The position numbers were made by a program, and so were the translations under genes. A model generated the notes under the pieces. The model had not been told where the DNA came from. It worked only from the letters and a program-made list of their open reading frames with translations, and searched no databases. A DNA stretch of 59,183 nucleotides from an uncultured Pelagibacteraceae bacterium (lineage in GTDB: Bacteria > Pseudomonadota > Alphaproteobacteria > Pelagibacterales > Pelagibacteraceae): positions 1-59,183 of the forward strand of contig CACMZL010000005.1 of the NCBI GenBank assembly GCA_902618205.1, written 5' to 3'. Positions 43,833 through 54,100 of the stretch are shown here, piece by piece (the first letter of the stretch is position 1; every line of letters starts with the position of its first letter).

Positions 43833-44271
43833 CCGCCTCTCTAACTTGACTGTTAAAATCTATAATCATAAACTTTCCATCTTCTTTTTTAAATATTGCT
43901 TCATTTAATCTTAAATCAACTAATTGAATTTTTCCTAAATACTGTCCAAGAGATAAAGTCAAAACTTCTCCACCAGAATTAACGATTGATATATAGCTAT
44001 AATCTTTTCCCGATATAAGCCCTGCTAATTTAAAATTATATAGACTTAGCTCATTTTCCTGTTCATCTTCAGGTATATTTCCAGACATCGAGCTTGTTCC
44101 CTCATTTCCTGCAAAAGGATCATTAAGAGGAACCTCTTCATCATCTTCCATTTCTTTAGCAATTTCTTTTACCTGTTCTAAAACTTCTTTCTTTTGATCA
44201 TGGCTATCAGAAAAAGAAATTGTAGGTATTAAGATTAAAGATAAAAAAATTAATATTTTAAAAAAACTCAT
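43822..44271 (-). CDS. PilP/MshK-like periplasmic pilus alignment protein
   Basis: 149 residues with a signal peptide or anchor at the N terminus (to about ISFSDS) and acidic linker (EMEDDEEVPLNDPFAG), then a small beta domain FKLAGLISGKDYSYISIVNS... typical of PilP or GspC/MshK HR domains. It probably links PilO/PilN to the secretin. Overlap of 14 bp with PilO and 11 bp with the secretin gene shows tight coupling. Family identity rests on position plus weak sequence. Confidence 0.75.
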   Translation of the reverse strand: MSFFKILIFLSLILIPTISFSDSHDQKKEVLEQVKEIAKEMEDDEEVPLNDPFAGNEGTSSMSGNIPEDEQENELSLYNFKLAGLISGKDYSYISIVNSGGEVLTLSLGQYLGKIQLVDLRLNEAIFKKEDGKFMIIDFNSQVREADDY

Positions 44272-44896
44272 CTGGCATTCCTACTATTGTCAATTCTCCA
44301 GTTGCAACTATCGCTCCGGTTGAATCATTTTGTACTACACTTATCGTCTCTTTGTCAAAATTTAACATTTTCTTTTGCTTAGATACTGCTCTTTTGAACT
44401 TTATATAACCCAAGAAATTGCCTTTAATTTCATAGTCTACAGGTATTTTATAATAAGAGACCATTTCTTTTTGAAGATTATCAGCTGATTGATCTGTCAC
44501 TCCAACTTTTAAAACCGGTTTTGGTTCTTTCTTTTCTATTTTTGAAATAACTAAACCATTGACTGCCGCGTGTTTACTTAAACTTTGGTAAAGATCTTCA
44601 ACTTCAGCTTTAGAATGAAACAAAGTAGACGTTTCTTCAAACTTCGGTTTCATTTTTTTTATAGTTTTTTTTAAAGATATAATATTGTTCTCAAAATCAA
44701 CAATTTCTTGCTCTTTTTGAATTTTGTCTTGGTATTTTGCTTTTCTCTCCTTAACCATTGGATTTAGTATTGCATAGTAAATAATTAAGAAGATAATAAT
44801 TGCTCCAAATCCTATTCCAAATTTTATGAGAGTTTTTTTATCTATAGTAGAAAATTTCTGCTTTAGATCATCCATTGTCATATTTTTTAAATCCAT
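44258..44896 (-). CDS. pilO: PilO/MshJ-like inner-membrane pilus protein
   Basis: 212 residues from ATG 44896, which overlaps the stop of the upstream gene (TAATG). One membrane helix at about 27-45, a coiled coil (about 55-95), then a ferredoxin-like domain (about 100-210), the PilO plan. It would pair with PilN in the periplasm as the alignment complex. Sequence similarity is low, as usual for PilO. Confidence 0.8.
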   Translation of the reverse strand: MDLKNMTMDDLKQKFSTIDKKTLIKFGIGFGAIIIFLIIYYAILNPMVKERKAKYQDKIQKEQEIVDFENNIISLKKTIKKMKPKFEETSTLFHSKAEVEDLYQSLSKHAAVNGLVISKIEKKEPKPVLKVGVTDQSADNLQKEMVSYYKIPVDYEIKGNFLGYIKFKRAVSKQKKMLNFDKETISVVQNDSTGAIVATGELTIVGMPDEFF

Positions 44897-46611
44897 TATA
44901 CGTTCTCCAATATACAAGCAATTTTAAAACCCTTCATTGTTTGTGAGCCCTGCTGTTCATTTGGCAATGTCATGCTTGCAAGGGATGCTTGTGAAATTAA
45001 TTTTTTATTATTTAAATTGCTTATTAACTTTAATATATCTTGATCACTAAATGCTGATCCTTCAATTATAACTAGATCTGAACCGTTATATTCAATAGAA
45101 TCAAACTTAACCCTTTTAGGCACCGCTGATGCTATTTGAGCTAATACTCTAAAACTTATTGTTTTATTTGATTTAATCGAATTGCTTAATTCTAGAGATT
45201 TATCCATTAATTTTTTCTCTTTAAGATATTTATTTCTTTCTAATGTTCTTAATTCATGTGTTTGAATCACTTCCTCATATCCTGCAATTTTTTTATTTAA
45301 GTCAGTAATTTGCCAAAATGAAAATCCAAATAGAACAACGTATATAACTACAACAATTCCTGCTATTCCTTTAAATGCAAAATTAGAAAATGCTTTTGCT
45401 TTTTTCTGCGCAATCATATTTTCTCGATTGGGAAGTAAATTTATATTTTTTACAGCAGTTACAAATTTATAATAACCAAATACATCTAGCTTTCTAAATG
45501 CTAAACCCATGACTGTTGAAAAATATGAAGGGTTACTTAATTTAGTTTCATTTTCTATTTGAGCAGGTATCTTAATTCCGTCAAATGGATTAAAAAGATT
45601 ATAACCAGTATTAACCATATTTTTTCTAAAACTAGCTAAATAATCTTCTACATTTGATAAATTAGATGTAACTTTTAAATTTCTAATTCTTTTTTCATAT
45701 TTTGTTTCAAAATCTTGAACAGCTTGTTTAACCTGAGTCATATATCTTCTAACCAAAGCATCCATTTCTTCTTGATTGTTACTTTCAGATAAGGTTTTTC
45801 TGTCTTGAGCTCTTATAAAAATATCAGTGATGATTGGATTATTTTCATAAAGTATCATTACATAGTTCTCATCTAATCCAAATTCTAAAACTGCTGTTAA
45901 ATTTGAGTCTTCAATTGAACCAGCTATTTGATTTATTTGGTCTACTGCAGATTTTAAAGCGAAACATTTAACATCAATAATTACAGCATTTAGTCCACCC
46001 TTTTTAATGATTGCTGTATAGCTATTAATGTCTGAAAGTTTTGAGGCAACAAACAAAATATCCATCGTGTTAGCTTTTTCATCTTTATTTATGACCTGAT
46101 GGAATATCGAATAGTCTGCTAAGTTATCTGTTAGTTGAACTAAATTTTCCCAAAGTGAGTCTGTATCAATCGCTTTTTTTAATTCTTCTTCTGTCATCAG
46201 AGGCGCCGTTACAACTCTAATAATCGCACTTGTGACTGGAATTGCTATTGCAGCGTTTGTTGTTGAAACTTTTGATTTTAATAAAGCTAATTTTAGTTCT
46301 TCAGCAATTTTATCCTGATTTTCTAAAACAGTTCCACCCTCAGGAACTCCTTCGAATTTATGAACATAAAATTTATCTAAAACCCATTGGTTTGCTTTAT
46401 TACTTGATACTTGAGCAAGCCTAATTTCGTTAGATGTCAATTCAACACCTAAAATTTCTTCACCTTTTATTGAAGATTTTCCTAATCTATTTTTTAGTAA
46501 TTTACTAAAAAAACCCTCTTTCTTTTTTCCCCCATCTGGCTTTGGTACAGGTTTATCTGTTGAGCCATCTTTATTTTTTTTCTTAAATAGATTTGCAAAA
46601 GGATTTTTCAT
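44896..46611 (-). CDS. PilM-PilN fusion protein of the type IV pilus
   Basis: 571 residues combining what are usually two genes. The first ~345 residues form a PilM-like actin-fold (GVELTSNEIRLAQVS at about 55, AIAIPVTSAIIRV, FVASKLSDINSY, AVLEFGLDENYVMILY), after a Lys/Pro-rich start. The second part, from about 375, has PilN features: NLLPNRENMIAQKKAKA, one membrane helix (about 407-428), then a coiled coil and a ferredoxin-like periplasmic domain. The protein thus crosses the inner membrane, bringing PilM permanently to PilN. It heads the operon. Confidence 0.85.
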   Translation of the reverse strand: MKNPFANLFKKKNKDGSTDKPVPKPDGGKKKEGFFSKLLKNRLGKSSIKGEEILGVELTSNEIRLAQVSSNKANQWVLDKFYVHKFEGVPEGGTVLENQDKIAEELKLALLKSKVSTTNAAIAIPVTSAIIRVVTAPLMTEEELKKAIDTDSLWENLVQLTDNLADYSIFHQVINKDEKANTMDILFVASKLSDINSYTAIIKKGGLNAVIIDVKCFALKSAVDQINQIAGSIEDSNLTAVLEFGLDENYVMILYENNPIITDIFIRAQDRKTLSESNNQEEMDALVRRYMTQVKQAVQDFETKYEKRIRNLKVTSNLSNVEDYLASFRKNMVNTGYNLFNPFDGIKIPAQIENETKLSNPSYFSTVMGLAFRKLDVFGYYKFVTAVKNINLLPNRENMIAQKKAKAFSNFAFKGIAGIVVVIYVVLFGFSFWQITDLNKKIAGYEEVIQTHELRTLERNKYLKEKKLMDKSLELSNSIKSNKTISFRVLAQIASAVPKRVKFDSIEYNGSDLVIIEGSAFSDQDILKLISNLNNKKLISQASLASMTLPNEQQGSQTMKGFKIACILENV

Positions 46612-46689
46612 AATTTTATAATTTGAATTTTATCTATATACTCAACTTTTACTAGAATAAAAAGCCCGAGTAGTACATAATGAGTTTTT

Positions 46690-46719
46690 TTGAAATAAAT
46701 TACTAAAAATTACTAATAT
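46690..46719 (+). promoter_or_regulatory. Promoter of pilT operon
   Basis: TTGAAA at 46690-46695, 18-bp spacer, TAATAT at 46714-46719; 18 bp before the pilT ATG, giving a very short leader. The -10 and -35 bases are the same as in the STAS promoter. No clear ribosome site. Confidence 0.5.
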
Positions 46720-46737
46720 TTATAGTATCAATATTGA

Positions 46738-47754
46738 ATGTTTGAAAAATTAGAAGAACTGGCAAAAAATAACAAGAAGATTTCCGATTTTCACATTAGA
46801 GCTGGTGCGCCTCTTGCTTACAGACAGACAGGTGAGATTATTAAAGTTCAAGAAGTAATGGTTACTGCTCAAGATTTAAAAGATTTGTTATCAATGAACT
46901 GTAATGAACACGAATTGAATAAATTTGATAAAACTCATGAGTTAGATACCTCAGTAACATTAAGTGGATTAAGATTTAGAGCAAACTTTTATAAAACAAT
47001 AAAAGGACCAGCATGTGTTTGTAGAAGAGTAGAAAGTAAAATTCCTGATATGGATCAATTTAATTTACCACAATCTCTATATGATATTGTGGATTTTCAT
47101 AAAGGCTTGGTTTTGGTGACAGGTCCAACAGGTTCAGGTAAATCAACTACTCTTGCAGCAATTGTTAATGAAATAAATAAAACAAGAACGGCTAACATTA
47201 TTACTGTTGAAGATCCTGTTGAGTTTATTCACCAAGATAATAAAAGTATTGTATCTCATAGAGAAGTTGGAAAACAAACTGAAACATTTGCTGCAGCTTT
47301 AAAGGCAGCTCTTAGAGAAGATCCAGATGTAATTTTAGTTGGAGAAATGAGAGACTTGGAAACTATTAGTCTTGCACTAACTGCTGCTGAAACAGGTCAC
47401 TTAGTATTTGGAACTCTTCATACAAGTGGTGCACCAAGTACAATAAATAGAATTATTGATGTGTTTCCACCTGAACAACAAGAACAAATAAGAGCTCAAA
47501 TTTCAACTTCTTTAAAAATGGTTGTCACACAAAGATTGTTAAAAACTAGAGACGGTGCTGGAAGGGTTGGTGCATTTGAAATAATGAAATGTACTGCACC
47601 AATACAAAACTTAATCAGAGAAGCTAAAATTCATCAAATTCCAAGTATCATGCAAACTGCGGTTAGAGATGGAATGATAACAATGGAAAAATCTTTAGAA
47701 GAATTAGCTAAAGCAGGGAAAATAGATCCAGGTGCTGCAAGATCAGAACATTAA
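46738..47754 (+). CDS. pilT: Pilus retraction ATPase PilT
   Basis: 338 residues; N-terminal PAS-like part, Walker A GPTGSGKST at 129-137, VEDPVEF, Walker B ILVGEMRDLETI, then HTSGAPSTINRIIDVFPP and the C-terminal RQRLL-like segments. PilT length and end features place it in the PilT/PilU group, driving retraction or modulation. It is the first gene of a plus-strand operon that also carries the minor pilins; the next start overlaps its end by 23 bp. Confidence 0.92.
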   Translation: MFEKLEELAKNNKKISDFHIRAGAPLAYRQTGEIIKVQEVMVTAQDLKDLLSMNCNEHELNKFDKTHELDTSVTLSGLRFRANFYKTIKGPACVCRRVESKIPDMDQFNLPQSLYDIVDFHKGLVLVTGPTGSGKSTTLAAIVNEINKTRTANIITVEDPVEFIHQDNKSIVSHREVGKQTETFAAALKAALREDPDVILVGEMRDLETISLALTAAETGHLVFGTLHTSGAPSTINRIIDVFPPEQQEQIRAQISTSLKMVVTQRLLKTRDGAGRVGAFEIMKCTAPIQNLIREAKIHQIPSIMQTAVRDGMITMEKSLEELAKAGKIDPGAARSEH

Positions 47755-48382
47755 AGGTTTTACATTACTCGAGTTGCTGGTTGTTATTTCAATTGTAGCA
47801 ATAGTATCCGCAGTTGGTATTCCAAATTTTATGGACTATAACAAAGATAGAGTGTTAAGAGCTTCCACTGAAAAAGTTGTTAACATGATTAATTCAATTA
47901 ACACACAATCACAAAGAGGCTCCCTTCCTTTTGTGCAAGTTTACATCAAACCTAATAGTGGCTCAACACAAATTATAACCAGAGGATTATCAAGAAGTGC
48001 TTACACTAATAGATTAAATAGTGGCAACCCAATTGATTGTTACACCTCAAGTTCATTTTGGACTTCAGAAGTAGAAAATAAAACGTATGATGTTGCTATT
48101 CACATAGACAGGGAAAGCTCAATATGTTTTTCTCAAAATGGAACACATTACAAAACCTTGGGTAAAATCAAAAACCAATTAAGAGTTACTTTGGATGAAC
48201 CTTCAAATGCTACTGATCAATATATTATATTGTGTACATTTGATAACGCAAAAAAAAATGGTGGAAAGTGCCCTATTAGTATTTCTAAAGGATTAGAAAA
48301 ACCTGCCTACTTGGTTGAATGGACAAGATTTGGTAATGTAAATAAATTTAGATGGAGTCGTAATGGCTGGACTAGGATGTAA
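47732..48382 (+). CDS. Minor pilin FimT/GspH-like
   Basis: 216 residues with a GTG start at 47732 inside pilT, giving leader MLQDQNIKG, then FTLLELLVVISIVAIVSAVG with Glu5. The body has a GspH-like beta-rich domain and four Cys. It would start the pilus tip complex with PilV, PilW and PilX homologues following. Confidence 0.85.
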   Translation: MLQDQNIKGFTLLELLVVISIVAIVSAVGIPNFMDYNKDRVLRASTEKVVNMINSINTQSQRGSLPFVQVYIKPNSGSTQIITRGLSRSAYTNRLNSGNPIDCYTSSSFWTSEVENKTYDVAIHIDRESSICFSQNGTHYKTLGKIKNQLRVTLDEPSNATDQYIILCTFDNAKKNGGKCPISISKGLEKPAYLVEWTRFGNVNKFRWSRNGWTRM

Positions 48383-48980
48383 TTTTTTTAAAAATCAGAA
48401 AGGAATAACTCTAATAGAGGCTCTAGTATCAACAGTTATAATTGGTATTGGATTTGTAGCTATTTTTCAGATGGTTCAATATTCCGTACGATCTATTGAC
48501 GTATCAGGAGAAAGAACAAAGTCAAATTTGCTTATATCAATGGTTGCAGAAGACCTTATTTCAGAAAAAAACTCAACTTCTCCCACAAGCAAAGTATCTT
48601 TTGTTGATTATTTAGTGTCTGAAGAAAAAAAAGGTAAAGCATCCTGGAATTCTGCGAGTTGTAGCACAGGATCATCATCCTCTAAAACTTTCACAAACAC
48701 TTTAGATGCTAAAAAATACAAATGGGATAATAGATTTTCAAAGAGAAGACTAAAATGTAAAGGGACTCAGAATAAAAAAGCACTGAAAGTTTATGATATC
48801 TGCAACAATGCAGCAGCAGGCAACAGCTGCACTTATAATAATAATAAAAACTATACCGGTACAGGTATTTATGATCAGTGGGTACTTGGTAGAATGGAAG
48901 TTAATGTAAGTACTGGGCGTGTTGATGCATCTGGAAATGCAAAGCCAAAGAAAAAATATTTATATTTCCAAATTAAATAA
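48363..48980 (+). CDS. Minor pilin PilV-like
   Basis: 205 residues, leader MAGLGCNFFKNQKG then ITLIEALVSTVIIGIGFVAI (Glu5, PilV-type ALVS). Overlaps fimT by 20 bp; ATG at 48363. Ser-, Lys- and Asn-rich head with several Cys (SCSTGSSS, CKGTQ, CNNAAAGNSC) for disulfides. Confidence 0.88.
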   Translation: MAGLGCNFFKNQKGITLIEALVSTVIIGIGFVAIFQMVQYSVRSIDVSGERTKSNLLISMVAEDLISEKNSTSPTSKVSFVDYLVSEEKKGKASWNSASCSTGSSSSKTFTNTLDAKKYKWDNRFSKRRLKCKGTQNKKALKVYDICNNAAAGNSCTYNNNKNYTGTGIYDQWVLGRMEVNVSTGRVDASGNAKPKKKYLYFQIK

Positions 48981-49819
48981 TGAGAAAAAAATTAAGTAAA
49001 ATTGCTGGTGTTACCTTAATTGAAATTTTAATTGGTATTGTAATTTCTGTGGTAATGATGGCAGCAATGTTTACTTCGTACAACGTTGTAAATAATTCTT
49101 ACTCACAGGTAACTGATAGAGCAAAAATATCAAGTCAAGGAAGAGATGTTATTGGAATGATGATGAGGGATATAAGAAATGCAGGTTACAAATATTATGG
49201 TGACAATGTTAAAACAAATAATCAACATGCTCCAATAATTATCACAAAGTCATCAAATTTTAATAATGACTGTGATAAAATTGATATTGTGTATGGCGAT
49301 GTTGATTATAATAAAAACAAAACTCCAAAATATGTTTATCAAAGATATAAAATTACATATCATTGCGAAAAATCAAAATTGCCTAATAAAAATGCTAAAC
49401 CTTTACCTGGTGGTAAAAAACCCCCAATAGATGCTTTTGCAATTTATAAAACTAAAGTTATTTGGGACAAGACTGCTAATAACTGGAAAAATCCTGAAAC
49501 AGACGGAGTTGATGCAACATATAAAAAACAACTCATCGCAGATTATATTGAAGACTTAGTATTCATACCTATAGATGAGGAAGGAAAAATAATAAATCCT
49601 CCTCCAACACCAACGAATGCAACAAAAAGTAAATTATATAAAATTAAAACAATAGATATCGCCTTAACTGTTAGATCAACAAAGAACTTCTTTAGAAATA
49701 TTAAAGAAAGATTTCAAGAAACATTAAATGATCCAACTAGAAAAAAAAAAAAGACAGATAGATATTTAAGAGAAAGTATTGTTGTAACAGCTCATGCTAG
49801 AAATTTAGGTATGCAATAA
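48980..49819 (+). CDS. Minor pilin PilW-like
   Basis: 279 residues, leader MRKKLSKIAG then VTLIEILIGIVISVVMMAAM (Glu5). Val at +1 instead of Phe. The head holds a PilW-like motif RDVIGMMMRDIRNAGYKYYG and a proline-rich loop. Starts at TAATG with the pilV stop and ends at TAATG with pilX. Confidence 0.88.
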   Translation: MRKKLSKIAGVTLIEILIGIVISVVMMAAMFTSYNVVNNSYSQVTDRAKISSQGRDVIGMMMRDIRNAGYKYYGDNVKTNNQHAPIIITKSSNFNNDCDKIDIVYGDVDYNKNKTPKYVYQRYKITYHCEKSKLPNKNAKPLPGGKKPPIDAFAIYKTKVIWDKTANNWKNPETDGVDATYKKQLIADYIEDLVFIPIDEEGKIINPPPTPTNATKSKLYKIKTIDIALTVRSTKNFFRNIKERFQETLNDPTRKKKKTDRYLRESIVVTAHARNLGMQ

Positions 49820-50502
49820 TGAGAAAAGATGAAAAAGGTTTTGCATTAGTTTTATCGTTAGTATTAATGCTTGTTATGTCTTTGATGGGTGGAGCATTGA
49901 TAGTTATTTCAGCTGGTGATCATCAAAGTAATAATAGAAGTGAAGACTATCAACAAACTTTTTATGTTGCTGAAACGGCTTTAATAGAAGGTGAGCGTTA
50001 TATTCTTAATCAATTCCTTGGACCTTGGAATACTTCTAGTCATAAAAGAGATACTGCAAAAAGAAATTTGCCAGCAAATCAAACATCTAAGTACACAGGA
50101 AATATGACACAAAAAAATTATAACTCAAGGTCCGTTGGAAGAGATGATTATTTAAGTCCAAGCACTATTTGTTACAACTCATTTTCAGAGATAGATAAAG
50201 ATAATCTTAAAGTTGTTACAGCAGAAAGTTGGAACTTTGGAGTAATAGTAAGAGATAGTTTTTCTTCAAAAGGTGGAACAGTTGAAAAAGAAGAGGCTCA
50301 AAAATTATTAAAATATTATTATCAATTTTTTGTAACTAGAATTGGATCAGCTCCTTATAGAGGATCAGGTTCTAGTGTTAAAAAAGGTGCAAATAACACA
50401 GGAAATGACGGTATGGCGTATAGAGTGTATGGATGTGGTATTAAAAAAGAGAAAGATCCAATGGTAGTTGCGCTTGAAAGCGTTGTTGTACTTCCAAAAT
50501 AA
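49819..50502 (+). CDS. Minor pilin PilX-like
   Basis: 227 residues, leader MRKDEKG then FALVLSLVLMLVMSLMGGA, without Glu5, as in PilX/GspK tip pilins. Motif FYVAETALIEGERYIL is the PilX signature. It should cap the pilus tip and interact with PilY1, encoded one gene downstream. Starts at TAATG with the pilW stop. Confidence 0.88.
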   Translation: MRKDEKGFALVLSLVLMLVMSLMGGALIVISAGDHQSNNRSEDYQQTFYVAETALIEGERYILNQFLGPWNTSSHKRDTAKRNLPANQTSKYTGNMTQKNYNSRSVGRDDYLSPSTICYNSFSEIDKDNLKVVTAESWNFGVIVRDSFSSKGGTVEKEEAQKLLKYYYQFFVTRIGSAPYRGSGSSVKKGANNTGNDGMAYRVYGCGIKKEKDPMVVALESVVVLPK

Positions 50503-50549
50503 ATATGTCTAAAATGGTTCTAAGAGAGAAATTATTTTTAAAAGTAGGG

Positions 50550-50555
50550 TATAAT
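50550..50555 (+). promoter_or_regulatory. TATAAT box 6 bp before a start codon
   Basis: A perfect TATAAT ends 6 bp before the ATG at 50562, so a transcript could be leaderless. No good -35 is visible. It would give the secreted protein and pilY1 a transcript apart from the minor pilins. Confidence 0.35.
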
Positions 50556-50561
50556 TAATTT

Positions 50562-51101
50562 ATGAAATTAATAACTAAAACAATATTAATTTTAATTTTA
50601 TCTATTACTTATTCATATTCTGCATGTAACTTTAAAGCTGAACTTGGGATTAAAAGAGCAGATTTTGAAGCAAAGGAAATTGTTGGCGCACCATTGCCTG
50701 GGGAATATGGAAATTTAGATTTTTACGGAATATTAGCTGAAGACATCTGTCCAGAACAAAACTTAAAAGATATTGCTATAGAATATAAATTCTTAAACGA
50801 TGAATTAATTGCTATTAATTTAATTGCTTTAAATGATGAAACAAACTCTGTTTCTGAAAAACTTACCTTGATGAATTATATGAAGAAAAATTTTGGTCAA
50901 TTCGATACTTCACAAAACCCTAAATCATTTACTGGTTATGAAATTGTCGAAAAGCCAAATAAATTTATAGTTTATCAACGCATACCTAATGACCAAGGAG
51001 TTATTGATGAACAAATATATATCTCAACTCCTAAATTAGATGAAAAATTAATGAAATATATGGAAGCTATGGAAATGCAAGTAATGAAGGATAGTCAATG
51101 A
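50562..51101 (+). CDS. Secreted protein of unknown function, coupled to pilY1
   Basis: 179 residues with a signal peptide (SYSYSA, about residue 20), then CNFKAELG. Soluble, acidic, alpha/beta mix, two Cys only in the mature part (CNFK, DICPEQ). I recognise no family. Its stop overlaps the pilY1 start by 4 bp (ATGA), a strong sign of paired function, such as a chaperone, tip subunit or stabiliser of PilY1. Confidence 0.72.
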   Translation: MKLITKTILILILSITYSYSACNFKAELGIKRADFEAKEIVGAPLPGEYGNLDFYGILAEDICPEQNLKDIAIEYKFLNDELIAINLIALNDETNSVSEKLTLMNYMKKNFGQFDTSQNPKSFTGYEIVEKPNKFIVYQRIPNDQGVIDEQIYISTPKLDEKLMKYMEAMEMQVMKDSQ

Positions 51102-54100
51102 AATTGAAAAATATAGTCTATTCAATTATTTTAATTTTATTTGCATTATCAAATCAAGCTTTTGCAAAAGCACTTCCACCAGGATCTGGAATTGGTGATG
51201 TACCTGCCAATGTTTTAATAATGTTGGATAAATCTGGAAGTATGGGATGGAGGATGAGTGGTGGTACCGCAAGTATGCGTTACCCTTATGATGCTGATGC
51301 TGATAGCAATGGCGATGTTCTAGTATCACAATATAATAGAGATGGTGTTAAAAAATTTCTATATGGTTCTAAAACTCTAGATACAGGATTTGGAAATAGA
51401 GGTGTTTCTGGAAAAGGGAATAGAAGATACGAAGGTAATTCAAATTGCAGAACATCTTACTCTTATAGTGGAGAAACTTATAACGACGTCTATTACACAA
51501 CTGCATATTATGAAAGAGCAATTGTAGCAATAAGAGCAAGTGATGGTAGGTGTTTGAAGAAATACTCCCTTGGTATTTATCCATACAATATGACAATAGA
51601 TAAAAGTACGGGTTATTTATATGTAGGTGGTTCTTGGGGATATAAAACAATAAATCTTTCGAGTGGAACGATTTATAATTGTAGCACAAACATCAATATG
51701 GCATATGCATTTGGTGCTGCAATTTCTGGTAATAAAATAGTCTACGCGAGAAACAATTATTTATATACGTTTCAATTAAGTTCAAATAATCATAGATGTC
51801 CTAATACAAGTGGAATATCAAGTATGCGTTATAATTCTGGATATTATACTGGTCTTCAATTCAATCCAAATAATAACCAAGAATTGTGGACACTTTCATG
51901 GAACAACAGCCGAATGGAAAAATTGACGATGAATAGTAATCTTACATCTATAAGTTCAACAACTAGATTTGGTAGTAGAAGTAGAGCAAATAGCTCTGCA
52001 TCTGCAACCTATTTTTACTACCCTTGGGGATTGGGATGGGATGATGGAAATAATAGATTACTAGCGGCGGACTTAAACAAAGGTTCAGTTCAAGTCTTTG
52101 ACTCAAATGGAACTTGGATACAAAATTTTGGAGGAGCTCCAACAACTAGGATGCAGGCAGCACATGCTGCTATAAAATCGTTGGTAACAGATGCTTCTTT
52201 AACATCTGGTGTTGATTATGGTTTTGCTTATTGGGCACATGGTACTGCTGGTTTTTCTCGGTGGAGTGGAGGAAATATAAAGACAGGAACTGGAAATGCT
52301 TCTCCATGTAACAATTATAATTGCTTGAAAGTTCCAATATATAAAGGCGGAGCAGCTGCAATTGCTAAAATGATTAATTCTGTAAATCCTGGAGGTGGGA
52401 CTGATGCTGATGCATTTATGAAGATCGCACAACAATATTATTTACATAATACTTACACTCCTGTTGATAAAAATTCCCCTTGTCAGAATAGCTATGTATT
52501 AGTGATTGGAGATGGAGATTGGTACAATCATAGCAGGGCATTGTCAAAAGCTAGAAATTTATATCAACAGCATAAAATTAAAACTTTCACTGTAGCTTTT
52601 GGAACAGGAATAAGTAATAGTGGACTTAGAAATTTTAATCAATTGGCAAATGCTGGTGGCACAAATAAAGCTATTGTTGCTACAACTGCAGAGTCTTTAA
52701 AAGTCCAATTAAAAGCTGCGATTTCACAAATCATTGCATCAAAACTTTCATTTACAGCACCTGCAATTACAGCCACAATTGAACAAGGTGGATCTATGTA
52801 CCAAGCACAATTTGATTATAGACAAAACAAAGAATGGGCTGGAACTATTACTAGAACAAAAATAAACCCAGATGGCTCGCTTGATACAAAAGATAAAGGG
52901 AATTGGTCGGCGGTTGATCAAATGCCAGCTCCAGATAAAAGAAAATTATGGAGTGTAATTCCAACTACAGATTATAAAGCAGATTACAATAATTTTAGAG
53001 ACTCTAACGCAACAGCAGTTGGAAATTTAATTGCAATTTATGCAAATGATATTTTGGATTATCATAGAGATAGTAATAATGCTGATGGATCTACTAACAA
53101 CAGAAGATGTGCTAATTCACCTGGAGTAATTGATGGAACCACTGATGATCTCAAAGGTTTAATAAATTTCATTAGAGGAAAAGATTACTTTGATTACGAT
53201 GGAGATTGTAATTTAACAGAAACAAGAAAAAATCCTTTGGGAGACATATATCACTCTCAACTAGTTGTAGTTGGAGCACCATCTGCAGAAACTGCATTTG
53301 TTTCAACCAACCAAGAAGCATACTACAGAAAATTAAAAGGTTATGATGCTTGGGCAGCTTCACAATTTAATAGAAAAGAAATTATATATGCTGGATCCAA
53401 CAGTGGAATACTCCATGCATTTGACGCTAAAACTGGTAAAGAAGAATGGGGATTTGTGCCACCATTATTGGCTCCAAACTTACCAAATGTTATGAATAAA
53501 AGTTTAAATATTGCAGGAGCAGGTGGAACTAATGCAATATTTGGTGTTGATGGATCAATTGTTGTGCATGACATGTATTTTAAAAGCCCACTCGATACCG
53601 CAAAGAAATGGCACACTATTTTATTTGTTCCATACGGAAGAGGTGGTCCTGGATTTAGTGTACTTGATGTAACCAAACCTCTAAAGCCTCTGCATCTGTA
53701 CTCTATATATAATGATATTATTAATAACAGAATCTACAAAATGGATCATAATCAAAATGTCTCAACATTTGATTATATTTCTAGATCTTATTCTCTGGCT
53801 GCTATGGGAGAGTCTATAACAGTTGCAGATAATTATAATGATGATTTTAACGGGTCAGGTGTAGATGCAAGTAAGAAAAAATGTGCAAGCAATACTAATA
53901 ATTACTGTTATCAAGGTCGAAGTTGGACTTTTCCAGTCCAAGGAATATCTAAAAATGATATTACAATAATCAAAGATGGTAGTAATTATACTAACTTTAC
54001 AGTTACAACTGATTCAGCAGGTGACACAGTAATTAATTTTGCACAGAATATAAAGTATTCAGCTCATCCAGATATAGACTCTTCAGAAGTAGGTATTACA

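Noticed and set aside
53341..53676. Antisense frame within pilY1
   Set aside because: The sense frame has clear PilY1 propeller motifs through this stretch.
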